Of a stretch of DNA of 52,617 bases, positions 9,101 through 19,856 are shown in pieces. The DNA is taken from NCBI RefSeq assembly GCF_004959775.1, contig NZ_SJZG01000018.1:1-52617 (forward strand). Direction: 5' to 3'. A program made the position numbers and the translations under genes. Below the pieces are notes generated by a model. The model searched no databases. It saw only the letters and a program-made list of their open reading frames with translations, and was not told the DNA's origin. Within the stretch, counting starts at the first letter, position 1. Every line of letters begins with the position of its first letter. The DNA comes from Agromyces sp. H66 (GTDB lineage: Bacteria; Actinomycetota; Actinomycetes; Actinomycetales; Microbacteriaceae).

Positions 9101-9823
9101 ATGACATCGGTGGAGGAACATCGCGAATGGCGCACTGCACGTGATCGCGCCGTCTGGTCGCGGTGGGGCATCGCCTCGCTCGCCCATACCCACTGGCTCG
9201 GCGCCGCACCGGTGGAGCTGCCCGGCCTTCCCGGTCGGTGGCGCGTCGAGGACGACACCGTGATCGGCGAGCCCGGGCCGGCCGGAGTTCCCGCGATGCT
9301 TGCGACGGGCGGCGAGCTCGAGTGCGGCAACCTGCTCCTGCGCGTCATCGAGCGCGACGGCGCGTTCGCGCTCCGGGTGTTCGATCCGGCCGCGGCGGCC
9401 CGTCGGGGGATCTCGGCGATCGAGTCCTTCCCGGTGTCCGACGCATGGGTCCGCGAGGGCCGGTTCGTCGCCGACGTGGACGCCGAGCCCGAGATGGTGA
9501 TGGCGGTCGATCACCATGCCGTCCGGCACGACTTCGCCGGCACCGTGTCCTTCGAGCTCGGCGGTGTCGAGCTCGGCCTGCGCGTGACTCGCTCCGGCGT
9601 CGGGTTCAGCGCGGTGTTCTCGGATGCCACGAGCGGCGGCGAGAGCTATCGCTTCCGATTCCTCAGGCTTCCGGCGCCCGACTCCCACGGTCGCGTGCAG
9701 GTGGACCTCAACCGCGCCTACCTCCCGCCGTGCGCCTTCTCGGACGAGTATCTCTGCGTCATGCCGTCACCCGGCAATCGCTGGGCGGTGCCGATCCGCG
9801 CCGGCGAGCGCACGGTGTCGTGA
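9101..9823 (+). CDS. DUF1684 family protein
   Basis: A 240-residue cytoplasmic protein of the DUF1684 type, seen from HREWRTARDRAVWSRWGIASL near the N-terminus and the family block DLNRAYLPPCAFSDEYLCVMPSPGNRWAVPIRAGE at the C-terminus. No catalytic function is known to me. The ATG was chosen because GAGGAG lies ten bases upstream; a TTG at 9041 would add 20 non-homologous residues. It is divergent from the LysR operon, and no partner follows directly. Confidence 0.8.
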   Translation: MTSVEEHREWRTARDRAVWSRWGIASLAHTHWLGAAPVELPGLPGRWRVEDDTVIGEPGPAGVPAMLATGGELECGNLLLRVIERDGAFALRVFDPAAAARRGISAIESFPVSDAWVREGRFVADVDAEPEMVMAVDHHAVRHDFAGTVSFELGGVELGLRVTRSGVGFSAVFSDATSGGESYRFRFLRLPAPDSHGRVQVDLNRAYLPPCAFSDEYLCVMPSPGNRWAVPIRAGERTVS

Positions 9824-9925
9824 GTCGTGCGGCGGGTCGGCCTCGATGGCGGCACGACGGCGGTGAGCTCCGGCTCCGGCCCGGATGGGTGGATTCCGAG
9901 GAATTGACCGTATCCTGATGGGACT

Positions 9926-10102
9926 ATGGACGAATTCTGGGCGAACGCGATCTGGTCGCTCGCGCCGACGGTGCTCATCGGGCTCATCTTCTGGTTCGTG
10001 ATGCGCGCGGTCATCCGCGCCGACCGCGGTGAGCGCAAGGCGTACGCCCGCATCGAGGCCGAGGAGCGCGCGAAGCTCGGTCGCGAACGCCCGGCCGGAT
10101 GA
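9926..10102 (+). CDS. Small membrane protein coupled to cardiolipin synthase (58 aa)
   Basis: A 58-residue protein (MDEFWANAIWSLAPTVLIG...) with one transmembrane helix (about residues 12-30) and a basic/acidic amphipathic tail (RADRGERKAYARIEAEERAK). Its TGA overlaps the ATG of the cardiolipin synthase gene by four bases, so the two are translationally coupled. A TATCCT hexamer ends nine bases before the ATG and could be its -10. The coupling suggests a small accessory subunit of the synthase, but that is inference. Confidence 0.7.
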   Translation: MDEFWANAIWSLAPTVLIGLIFWFVMRAVIRADRGERKAYARIEAEERAKLGRERPAG

Positions 10103-11574
10103 CGATCGACATCACGGCGACGACGATCACCGCGATCGTCGCCGCCGCCATCATCGTCGTCGACATCCTCATCCGCGTGGTCGCGGTCATCGTCGTTCCG
10201 CGCAATCGCCGCCCCACGGCGGGCATGGCGTGGCTGCTCGCCATCTTCTTCATCCCGGTCGTGGGCATCCTGCTCTTCCTGCTCATCGGCAGCCCGAAGC
10301 TGCCGAAGCACCGTCGAGAGAAGCAGGCCCAGGTCGACGAGTACATCCGCGACTCGACGCACGGCATCGAGCGTGTGAGCGACAGCACGACGTGGCCGAC
10401 CTGGTTCGACGGTGTCGTGCGCCTGAACCGCAACCTCGGCGCGATGCCGCTGATCGGCTCGAACAGCGCGAGCCTGATCGGCGACTACCAGGGTTCGCTC
10501 GACGCGATGACGGAAGCGATCCGCGGCGCCGAGCGCTACGTGCACGTCGAGTTCTACATCTTCGCCTACGACCGCACCACGGCTCCGCTCTTCGACGCGC
10601 TCGGCGACGCCGTGGCACGCGGGGTCGAGGTGCGCGTGCTCCTCGACCACATCGCCTCGGCTCGCGTCGCGGGATACCGCAAGACCCTGCGGCGCCTCGA
10701 CGACATGGGCGTGCGCTGGCAGCTCATGCTGCCGGTGCAACCGTGGCTCGGCAGGTATCAGCGCCCCGACCTTCGCAACCACCGCAAGCTCCTCGTCGTC
10801 GACGGAGCGATCGGCTTCATGGGGTCGCAGAACATCATCGACCGCTCGTACAACAAGCGCAGCAACATCCGTCGCGGCCTGAAGTGGAAGGAGCTCGTCG
10901 CCCGCGTCGAGGGTCCGATCGTCTCCGGCCTCGAAGCCATCTTCGCGACCGACTGGTACCTCGAGACCGGCGAGCCGCCGATGCGCGAGATCGTTCCGCT
11001 CGGCCAGGAGAGCGAGGCGCAGGGCCTCGACTGCCAGGTGGTGCCGAGCGGGCCGGGATACACGAACGAGAACAACCTCAAGCTCTTCCTCGCGCTCATG
11101 TACGCGGCGCGCGAGCGCATCATCCTCACCAGCCCGTACTTCGTGCCCGACGAGGCGATGCTCCGCGCGATCAGCGGCGCGACGCAGCGCGGGGTGCACG
11201 TCGAGCTCTTCGTCTCGGAGATCGGCGACCAGGCGCTCGTGTACCACGCGCAGCGGTCGTACTACGAGGCCCTCCTGCGCGCGGGCGTGAAGATCTGGCT
11301 GTACCAGGCGCCGTACATCCTGCACTCCAAGCACTTCACGATCGACGACGACGTCGCGGTGATCGGCTCGAGCAACATGGACATCCGCTCGTTCGAACTC
11401 AACATGGAGGTGTCGCTCCTCGTGCGCGGCGCCTCGTTCGTGCACGAGATGCGAGCGGTCGAAGCCGACTACCGCCGCAACAGCCGCGAACTCTCGCTCG
11501 ACGAGTGGGAGCGCCAGCCGCTGCGCTCCACGGTGCTCGACAATCTCGCCAGGCTCACCTCGGCCCTGCAGTAG
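10099..11574 (+). CDS. cls: Cardiolipin synthase (phospholipase D family)
   Basis: A 491-residue membrane enzyme that joins phosphatidylglycerol units, or CDP-DAG plus PG, to make cardiolipin. Two N-terminal transmembrane helices are followed by two PLD catalytic repeats with HKD motifs: HRKLLVVD (His near 228) and HSKHFTIDD (His near 409). Both catalytic His, Lys and Asp residues are present. Length and two-helix N-terminus match bacterial ClsA-like proteins. Many actinobacteria use a CDP-alcohol phosphotransferase instead, so the exact reaction is less certain than the fold. Confidence 0.9.
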   Translation: MTIDITATTITAIVAAAIIVVDILIRVVAVIVVPRNRRPTAGMAWLLAIFFIPVVGILLFLLIGSPKLPKHRREKQAQVDEYIRDSTHGIERVSDSTTWPTWFDGVVRLNRNLGAMPLIGSNSASLIGDYQGSLDAMTEAIRGAERYVHVEFYIFAYDRTTAPLFDALGDAVARGVEVRVLLDHIASARVAGYRKTLRRLDDMGVRWQLMLPVQPWLGRYQRPDLRNHRKLLVVDGAIGFMGSQNIIDRSYNKRSNIRRGLKWKELVARVEGPIVSGLEAIFATDWYLETGEPPMREIVPLGQESEAQGLDCQVVPSGPGYTNENNLKLFLALMYAARERIILTSPYFVPDEAMLRAISGATQRGVHVELFVSEIGDQALVYHAQRSYYEALLRAGVKIWLYQAPYILHSKHFTIDDDVAVIGSSNMDIRSFELNMEVSLLVRGASFVHEMRAVEADYRRNSRELSLDEWERQPLRSTVLDNLARLTSALQ

Positions 11575-11634
11575 CGAGGGGGCGGATGCCGCGGCGACGC
11601 GCTTCACCGCACCGGGCTGCCGCGACGCGAGCCG

Positions 11635-12630
11635 TCACGACCGGGGCTTCAGCCGCACCGTGGGCAGCTCGGGTGCGGGCAGCGGGGCGCCCTCGTATCC
11701 GGTGACGGTGCCGAACCGCCCGTCGGGATTGTCGCGGCCGACGACGTCGGCCTGCCACTGCCGGCGATACTCCACGATCTCGTCGTGGCTGCGGCCGATG
11801 AAGTTCCACCACATCACGAGTTCCTCGCCGAACGGCACGCCGCCGAGCAGGACCACGCGCGCGGGCCCGCGGGGTGCGCTGACGGAGAGTCGTCGCCGCC
11901 CGGATTCGAGATAGACGAGTTCCGACCGTGCGACCTCGGTCGGGGCATCCGCGCCGTCGGCCGCGATGGCGACCGGGCCGACGTCGACGAGCACGCCGTG
12001 CTCGAACGACGGGTCGAGTTCGAACTCGACGCGTCCGGCGGCCGGCAGGTCGACCTGGGCGCCGAGCAGCGGCGAGAACACCGTGACGGCGGCGTCGCTG
12101 CCGGCGAGCGAGCCGACGAAGACGCGCACGGTGGCGTCGCCGATCGCGACGGGCACGGTCTCGGCGTGCTCGAAGAACGGGCCGATGTGGCGAGATGCAT
12201 CGGGCAGCGCCACCCAGAGCTGCACGCCGTGCAGCCGCGTCGTGCCCGGCGTGGACACCTCGGAATGCGAGATCCCGCGACCCGCGGTCATCAGGTTCAC
12301 CGCGCCCGGGCGCACGAGCTCGTGGCTGCCCGCACTGTCGCGGTGCTCGATCTCGCCCTCGAAGAGCCAGCTCACCGTCTGCAGCCCGGTGTGCGGATGC
12401 GGCGGCACCACCATGCCTCCCGAGACCGCGACGTCGTCGGGGCCGTAGTGATCCGCGAAGCACCAGGCGCCGATGGTCGTGCGACCACGCTGCGGGAGCG
12501 TGCGCCGCACGTTCATGGCGCGTGGTCCGCCGAGCGGCACCTCGCGCGGCTCGAGCACCTGCACGACCGGCCCGTCGGGCACGTCCGGCGGGCAGGTGAG
12601 CTCCACGGGATCGCGTTCGAGGTTGCTCAT
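11635..12630 (-). CDS. Pirin family protein
   Basis: A 331-residue bicupin of the pirin family. The metal-binding cupin motif is visible (PPHPHTGLQTVSWLFEGEIEHRDSAG, then MTAGRGISHSE), and a second degenerate cupin follows (about residues 180-290). Some pirins act as quercetin dioxygenases or redox-sensing cofactors, and the role here is unknown. The ATG at 12630 (MSNLERDPV) was preferred over 12639 because TAGCAT ends seven bases upstream, as expected for a leaderless start in this genome. It is divergent from a lipoprotein gene. Confidence 0.87.
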   Translation of the reverse strand: MSNLERDPVELTCPPDVPDGPVVQVLEPREVPLGGPRAMNVRRTLPQRGRTTIGAWCFADHYGPDDVAVSGGMVVPPHPHTGLQTVSWLFEGEIEHRDSAGSHELVRPGAVNLMTAGRGISHSEVSTPGTTRLHGVQLWVALPDASRHIGPFFEHAETVPVAIGDATVRVFVGSLAGSDAAVTVFSPLLGAQVDLPAAGRVEFELDPSFEHGVLVDVGPVAIAADGADAPTEVARSELVYLESGRRRLSVSAPRGPARVVLLGGVPFGEELVMWWNFIGRSHDEIVEYRRQWQADVVGRDNPDGRFGTVTGYEGAPLPAPELPTVRLKPRS

Positions 12631-12637
12631 GTCGGGC

Positions 12638-12643
12638 ATGCTA
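12638..12643 (-). promoter_or_regulatory. Leaderless-type -10 box of the pirin gene
   Basis: TAGCAT on the minus strand, seven bases before the ATG at 12630. Confidence 0.4.
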
Positions 12644-12719
12644 CTCGCCTGCCGTGCCGCCGGTCGGCCGCCCCCGGAACCGCCACTCGGTGCCGCCGCC
12701 GCGCGGGTGCGCGACCCGA

Positions 12720-12725
12720 TACCAT
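12720..12725 (+). promoter_or_regulatory. Leaderless-type -10 box of the lipoprotein gene
   Basis: TACCAT exactly six bases before the ATG at 12732, predicting transcription from the start codon. Confidence 0.5.
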
Positions 12726-12731
12726 GTGGGC

Positions 12732-13175
12732 ATGGCATCCCTTCCTCTTCGCCGTGCCGGCCTCATGTCCGCGGCCGTGGCATCCGTGTTCCTGCTCTCC
12801 GCGTGCAACCCCGGCGGCGGCGCGATCGAGGACTACCGCGGGCTGCCGGTCAGCGACCACGCCGGCGACGCCGAGGGACACGAGGGCGCCGAGGACGAGG
12901 TGCAGGCGGCCTGGCTCCAGCAGGGCGGACAGATCGCGGTGACCATCCCGGGCAGCTCCACCTGCCCCGTCGTGGGCAGTGACATCCGGGTGCTCGACAG
13001 GGCCGGCGAGGGCAACCGGGTCGCGGTCGACGTCGTCGAACGCGACGAGGACGAGCCCTGCACGATGGACCTCGTGCCGCACACCACGGTGTTCTGGACC
13101 CCGGTCGATGTGACCACGACCGAGGAGCTCACGGTCGAGGTCGTGGGCGAGACCGTCACCGTTCCCGTCAAGTAA
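12732..13175 (+). CDS. Secreted lipoprotein of unknown function
   Basis: A 147-residue protein with a lipoprotein signal (MASLPLRRAGLMSAAVASVF, lipobox LLSAC, Cys25). The mature domain is acidic, has a pair of cysteines (STCPVVG and EPCTMD) that could form a disulfide, and ends in beta-rich TEELTVEVVGETVTVPVK. The membrane glycosyltransferase relic starts 18 bases later, so the two may share a transcript. I do not recognise the family. Confidence 0.75.
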   Translation: MASLPLRRAGLMSAAVASVFLLSACNPGGGAIEDYRGLPVSDHAGDAEGHEGAEDEVQAAWLQQGGQIAVTIPGSSTCPVVGSDIRVLDRAGEGNRVAVDVVERDEDEPCTMDLVPHTTVFWTPVDVTTTEELTVEVVGETVTVPVK

Positions 13176-13193
13176 CGGGCGACGGTCCGGGCG

Positions 13194-14777
13194 GTGCGAG
13201 GCGTGCGCTCGGTGGCGCTCGCTCCGGGCCGCGCGCCGGAGAGCTCGGCGACCTGGGCGGAAATGGCCGTGTGGGCCATCCCGGCCGCGCTGGCCCTCGG
13301 CCTGGGCCTGCATCGATCGGCGGGTACGCCCGTGTGGCGCGACGAGTACGCCACATCGGCCCATGCGGCGCTCGACGTTCCCGACCTCGTGGAGGCGGTG
13401 GGGCGGGTCGACGTGGTGTTCGGCCCCTACTACCTCCTGATGCACGTGATCGCGCCGGTGCTCGGCGGCGAGGGCCCGTGGCTGCGGCTCCCGTCGATCG
13501 TGGCGTTCGTCATCGCGACCGCCCTGGTCGGCGTTCTCGCACGGCGCTGGTGGGGGCTTCCCGCCGCGCTCGCGGCGGGCATCGCGTTCGCGGTGAATCC
13601 GGATCTGCTCGCCCAGGCCGCGAACGCCCGACCGTAGACGCTCTCGGTGATGTTCGTGCTCATCGCGGTGCTCGCGCTCGACGTGGCGCTGGACGGACCC
13701 GGGCGACGCGCCGCCTGGGTGGTCGCCGCGCTGGCGGGCGCGCTCGCGGTCGCGATGCACCTCTTCGCGGTGTTCGCCCTCGCGACGACCGCGGTCCTGC
13801 TCGTCGGACGGCGTCGTGCGGTCGCGACGTGGGCGCTCGCTGCCGTGCCGGCCGCAGCCGTCGCCGCCGTCATCGGCCTCGTCGGCGCCGGCCAACGGGG
13901 ACAGTTGACCTGGCTGTCGGCCCCGGATGTCCGTGAGGCGGTCGCCATCCTGGCGGATGCGGCCGGAATCGGCACCGACCGCGCCGTCGTGTTCGACGCC
14001 ATCCTCCTCGCCGTGCTGCTCGCGGTGCTGCTGCTCGCGCTGCTCGTGACGAGTCGATCGGGGGATCGCCACGTCGCCGGTGCCGACCGCGGCCCATGGG
14101 AACGTTCGAAGCCCGTGCTGTTCAGCGGTGCACTCCTCGTCGCGCCGTGGCTCGTGCTCGCCATCGGCTCGTGGCTGGTCGCACCGATGCTCACCGATCG
14201 CTACGTGCTCTGGTCCGCCGCCGGCGCCGCGTTCGTGATCGGCGCGGGCGTGCACGTGTGGACGCGGTCCCGCACGCCGGCCGCGATCACCGCGGGGATC
14301 CTGTCCGTCGCGCTGCTGGCCGCCTCGGCCGTGCTCTCGCTGGAGCGCGCGGCGCGCCTCGAGCCGCATGCCGGCGCACTCGAGCGAGTGGTCGGGGAAC
14401 TTCGTGCCGATGCCCGGCCGGGCGATCGCGTCGCACTGGTGCAGCGGTACTGGGAGGGCGGCGTGGCCATGGAGTTCGCCGCGGCCGCGGAGGATGCGTC
14501 CTATGCCGCCGAGGTGATCGCCCGGCTACCCGACGGCGACCAGCCCTTCGTGGAGATGCGGCGCATCGCCTCGGTCGACCCGCTGCGCACGGAGTCCGAC
14601 GCGATCGCGCCCGATACCGGAGACGTGGTCTGGCTGCTCACGATCTTCCCCCTGACCGACGAGGATCTCGACACGATCGATCCTCGCCTCGCCGCATGCC
14701 TGGCGGATCTCTCGCCGGAACAGACGAAGGAGATCGACGCCTTCCATCTCACGCGGGTGGTCTGCGGGGGCGACTGA
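13194..14777 (+). pseudogene. Membrane glycosyltransferase (GT-C/GT39-like) interrupted by an in-frame TAG
   Basis: A 527-residue polytopic membrane protein resembling GT-C mannosyl/arabinosyltransferase-like enzymes. The WRDE motif in the first loop (GTPVWRDEYATSAHAAL) and many hydrophobic helices support this. The frame is cut at codon 148 by TAG (13635-13637). The surrounding residues read NARP-stop-TLSVMFVL; the family usually has ARPY here, so a single TAC-to-TAG change explains it. Reading continues in the same frame to 14777 with normal codon use, so the lesion is recent, or a sequencing error, or a gene still read as two pieces (restart at GTG 13647). GTG at 13194 is the likely start; ATG at 13263 is possible. 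Confidence 0.75.
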
Positions 14778-14803
14778 GCGGCGCACGCAGCACGCAGTCC
14801 TGG

Positions 14804-15070
14804 TCAGCGCGCTGCTGCGCCGGGCGACGCCGCGGTCGCCGGCGACCGGATCACGAGGAGGTCGCCGACCTCGCACTCGAGCGCCTCGCAGATGGCCTGC
14901 AGCGTCGAGAAGCGGATGGCCCGCGCCCGGTCGTTCTTCAGGATGCTGAGGTTCACGACGCTCACGCCGACCAGTTCGCTGAGGCGCGTGAGTGTGAGGC
15001 CGCGTGACTCGAGCAGTTCATCGAGCCGGCAGTGGGTGTCGGATGCCTCGTCGGGCTCGGCCGGGGACAT
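14804..15070 (-). CDS. Small XRE-family transcriptional regulator
   Basis: An 88-residue DNA-binding protein with one Cro/C1-type helix-turn-helix (about residues 15-72, LDELLESRGLTLTRLSELVGVSVVNLSILKNDRARAIRFSTLQAICEALECEVGDLL). It belongs to the short regulators usually paired with a DUF2975 membrane protein, and that partner is directly upstream here. Stop and start overlap by one base (TGATG), so it is coupled to the membrane gene. It probably autoregulates through the ATATCGAT repeats ahead of the pair. Confidence 0.88.
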   Translation of the reverse strand: MSPAEPDEASDTHCRLDELLESRGLTLTRLSELVGVSVVNLSILKNDRARAIRFSTLQAICEALECEVGDLLVIRSPATAASPGAAAR

Positions 15071-15753
15071 CAGACGAGTCCCGTGACGTCGCGCTGGAGG
15101 CGCTCGCGCTCCCGTTCGAGGCGGTTGCCGATCGCGAACACGGCGACGACGACGGCGAGCGCGAGGCCGACGAGGATCCAGATCCCCGAGATCGACCAGC
15201 CCCACGCCGTGCCGAGCGGGGTGTCGTGTCGCCCGCCGGTGATCACCTCGGTCGCCACGCCGTCGACGACATTCGCGAGCACTTCGGCGCCGGTGCCGAC
15301 GATCACGAGCAGCACTGCGGTCACGGCGAGGACGATCGTGGTGGATCGGACGAACGGCTTACCCGATCGCAGGCGTAGGAGCACTGTCACGAATGCGCCG
15401 ACGATCACGAGGAGGATCCCGAGGCTCACGAGGTGGTGGAGCAGCACGAGCGAACTCAGCCGCTCGGGGACGTCCTCGAGGAAGACCGTGACCTCGTTCG
15501 TCTGCCGCGCGTCCACGATCGTGCCGTCGGGTGGCTGCGGGAAGGTGATCTCACGGGGGTTGCCGGCGAGCGGCAGCGTGAAGAGGTAGAGGCCGTCGGT
15601 GAGCTTCTGCGACAGGGAGAGCCAGATCGACCAGACGGCGAATGCGACGACCAGCGCCGCGACCGCCAGCAGGAGGTCGATGGCGAACCGGTCGCCACGC
15701 GGGAGCCTGCGTGTCCGATCGGGGGACATGTCTGCGTTGCGGGGATCGATCAC
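15070..15753 (-). CDS. DUF2975 family membrane protein
   Basis: A 227-residue integral membrane protein with four clear hydrophobic segments (near residues 22-45, 105-130, 142-165 and 188-210), a DUF2975 layout. GTG at 15753 is the start because a perfect GGAGG lies seven bases upstream; the ATG at 15729 has no such site. It forms a two-gene operon with the XRE regulator. Such pairs are thought to be signalling or stress modules, but no ligand is known. Confidence 0.83.
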   Translation of the reverse strand: MIDPRNADMSPDRTRRLPRGDRFAIDLLLAVAALVVAFAVWSIWLSLSQKLTDGLYLFTLPLAGNPREITFPQPPDGTIVDARQTNEVTVFLEDVPERLSSLVLLHHLVSLGILLVIVGAFVTVLLRLRSGKPFVRSTTIVLAVTAVLLVIVGTGAEVLANVVDGVATEVITGGRHDTPLGTAWGWSISGIWILVGLALAVVVAVFAIGNRLERERERLQRDVTGLV

Positions 15754-15765
15754 GAAACATCCTCC

Positions 15766-15796
15766 ATATCGATTCTCGATAATAACGAATATCGAT
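15766..15796 (-). promoter_or_regulatory. Promoter/operator of the DUF2975-XRE operon
   Basis: On the minus strand TATTAT (15784-15779) is a near-consensus -10 about 25 bases before the GTG. It is flanked by two direct copies of ATATCGAT (15766-15773 and 15789-15796). The AT-rich island stands out in this GC-rich region and suits a repressor site for the XRE protein. Confidence 0.5.
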
Positions 15797-15842
15797 AAGC
15801 ATCGCCGGTGATCGGTCGCGATGTCAAGTACGAGAGGCGCTG

Positions 15843-15856
15843 CGCCCACGGCGAAC
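15843..15856 (+). promoter_or_regulatory. Candidate ClgR binding site upstream of clpC
   Basis: CGCCCACGGCGAAC fits the core CGC-Y-N-A-N-R-GCG plus the W-W-S tail recalled for ClgR, the activator of clp genes in corynebacteria and relatives. It lies about 30 bases before the putative -10. The upstream half of the full consensus is not matched. Confidence 0.35.
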
Positions 15857-15883
15857 AGCGGCCCGCGCGGCATCCCGAGTGTT

Positions 15884-15900
15884 TACGCTCGATATATCGA
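15884..15900 (+). promoter_or_regulatory. clpC promoter with 12-bp palindrome
   Basis: TACGCT (15884-15889) is a plausible -10. The perfect palindrome TCGATATATCGA (15889-15900) overlaps the expected transcription start and shares ATATCGA with the repeats in front of the divergent DUF2975-XRE operon. Confidence 0.4.
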
Positions 15901-15933
15901 CGCCCCTGCCGAGAGGGGTCGTGAGGAGTTGAG

Positions 15934-18462
<2,529 letters not shown>

Positions 18463-18473
18463 ACACGACCCGA

Positions 18474-18505
18474 ACGAGGGCGGATGCCGCGGCATCCGCC
18501 CTCGT
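18474..18505 (+). terminator. Terminator after clpC (32-bp perfect palindrome)
   Basis: A perfect 16+16 inverted repeat begins 12 bases after the clpC stop, with arms built on GAGGGCGGATGCC / GGCATCCGCCCTC. There is no T tract, as is common in actinobacteria. Confidence 0.7.
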
Positions 18506-18515
18506 CGTCTGCGCC

Positions 18516-18521
18516 TACGAT
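18516..18521 (+). promoter_or_regulatory. Leaderless-type -10 box of the acetyltransferase gene
   Basis: TACGAT exactly six bases before the ATG at 18528. Confidence 0.5.
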
Positions 18522-18527
18522 GATCGG

Positions 18528-19049
18528 ATGACCACTTCGTCCGGCTCAGGGACCTTCGCGGTGCGCCGTGCGCGCACGAGCGATGTGCCGAAGATCCTCG
18601 CGGTCGTGGAACCGCTCGTCTCCCGACGCATCCTGCTCGGCAAGGAGCGCGTCGACCTGTACGGCGACGTGCAGGAGTTCCGGGTCGCCGAGTCGAGCGA
18701 CGGCACCCTCATCGGGGCCGGCGCGCTGCACGTCATGTGGGAGGACCTGGGCGAGGTGCGCACGCTCGCCGTGGACGAACGCTGGCTCGGCCGGGGCGTC
18801 GGGCACGCGTTGCTCGAGGCGCTCGAGGAGGACGCCCGCGAACTCGGCCTGAAGCGACTGTTCTGCCTGACGTTCGAGGTCGAGTTCTTCGGACGCCACG
18901 GCTTCGAGGACATGGGCTCGGAGACGGTCGACCCCGAGGTGTACGCCGAACTGGTGCGCTCGCACGACGAGGGCGTCGCCGAGTTCCTCGACCTCGCGCG
19001 CGTGAAGCAGAACACCCTCGGCAACACCCGCATGCTGAAGCTTCTCTGA
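18528..19049 (+). CDS. GNAT N-acetyltransferase (amino-acid N-acetyltransferase type)
   Basis: A 173-residue single-domain GNAT. The acetyl-CoA loop is visible as DERWLGRGVGHALLEALEEDARELG, preceded by LGEVRTLAVDE, and FEVEFFGRHGFEDMGSE forms the C-terminal strand/loop. It is similar to the short ArgA-type N-acetylglutamate synthases of actinobacteria, which start arginine synthesis. That specific role is likely but not proven, because no arg genes are nearby. It is expressed separately from clpC, given the terminator and its own leaderless promoter. Confidence 0.83.
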   Translation: MTTSSGSGTFAVRRARTSDVPKILAVVEPLVSRRILLGKERVDLYGDVQEFRVAESSDGTLIGAGALHVMWEDLGEVRTLAVDERWLGRGVGHALLEALEEDARELGLKRLFCLTFEVEFFGRHGFEDMGSETVDPEVYAELVRSHDEGVAEFLDLARVKQNTLGNTRMLKLL

Positions 19050-19070
19050 GAGCGATTCGGCACGCCGACC

Positions 19071-19093
19071 GGATGCCGCCCGCGGGGGCATCC
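19071..19093 (+). terminator. Weak hairpin after the acetyltransferase
   Basis: GGATGCC and GGCATCC arms separated by nine bases lie 22 bases after the stop codon. Confidence 0.35.
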
Positions 19094-19099
19094 CGGCCG

Positions 19100-19105
19100 T
19101 ACCCT
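19100..19105 (+). promoter_or_regulatory. Leaderless-type -10 box
   Basis: TACCCT exactly six bases before the ATG at 19112. Confidence 0.5.
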
Positions 19106-19111
19106 GTGACC

Positions 19112-19744
19112 ATGTCGACGAATCCCGCTCCGGTGCGGCGGCAACCGCCGCAGGTGTACCGGCGGCGTCGGCTGATCGTGCTGCTCGGTCTCATCGCCGT
19201 CATCGTCACCGTCGTGCTCATCATCGTGCGACCGGGTTCGAGTCAGGGCGATGAATCGGATGTCCCGGGCGCGACGGATCCGACGGCCTCGCCAAGCACC
19301 ACGACCGCGATCCCGACCGAGCCCACGGCCGCCGACGGCGACGCCTGCGCGACGAAGAACATCGTGGTCGAGGCGGTCACCGACAAGTCCGGCTACGAGG
19401 CCGGGGAGCAGCCGCAGCTGTCGGTCACGATCACGAACATCGGGAAGAACATCTGCGTGCTGAACGCCGGCACGAAGGCGCAGGTGTTCACGATCACGAG
19501 CGGCGACGAGATCTACTGGCTGTCGACTGACTGCCAGGTCGACGCGATCGACGCCGAGGTGTCGCTGACGCCGGGCACCCCGGTCAGCTCGAGCGTGCCG
19601 ATCGTCTGGGACCGCACCCGTTCGAGTGTCGAGACCTGCGATGGGCCGCGCGAGGCGGTGCCCGCCGGCGGCGCGTCGTATCACCTCGCGGTCTCGGTCG
19701 ACGGGTTCGAGTCGGCCGCGAAGAAGCAGTTCCTGCTGTACTGA
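19112..19744 (+). CDS. Membrane-anchored extracellular protein of unknown function
   Basis: A 210-residue protein. It has a short basic cytoplasmic head (VRRQPPQVYRRRR), one transmembrane helix (about residues 21-40), a Thr/Ser/Pro-rich linker (TDPTASPSTTTAIPTEPT) and an exported beta-sandwich-like domain with four cysteines (DACATKN, NICVLN, TDCQVD, ETCDGP) that could pair as disulfides. The block LSVTITNIGKNICVLNAG looks like an immunoglobulin-like fold. I do not recognise a named family. Confidence 0.75.
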   Translation: MSTNPAPVRRQPPQVYRRRRLIVLLGLIAVIVTVVLIIVRPGSSQGDESDVPGATDPTASPSTTTAIPTEPTAADGDACATKNIVVEAVTDKSGYEAGEQPQLSVTITNIGKNICVLNAGTKAQVFTITSGDEIYWLSTDCQVDAIDAEVSLTPGTPVSSSVPIVWDRTRSSVETCDGPREAVPAGGASYHLAVSVDGFESAAKKQFLLY

Positions 19745-19856
19745 CGCGGGTCGCGCGGGACCCGGGCCGCGGCGGAAGTGCGAGACGCCTCGGACTGGCG
19801 CCGCCCCGCAATCAGGGGCAGAGTAGGTCGTGGGAAGCATTCGGGTTGGAGCCAGC

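Noticed and set aside
13635..13637. Amber suppression or pyrrolysine at the TAG in the glycosyltransferase
   Set aside because: No suppressor system is visible, and a TAC-to-TAG change at a conserved Tyr is far simpler.
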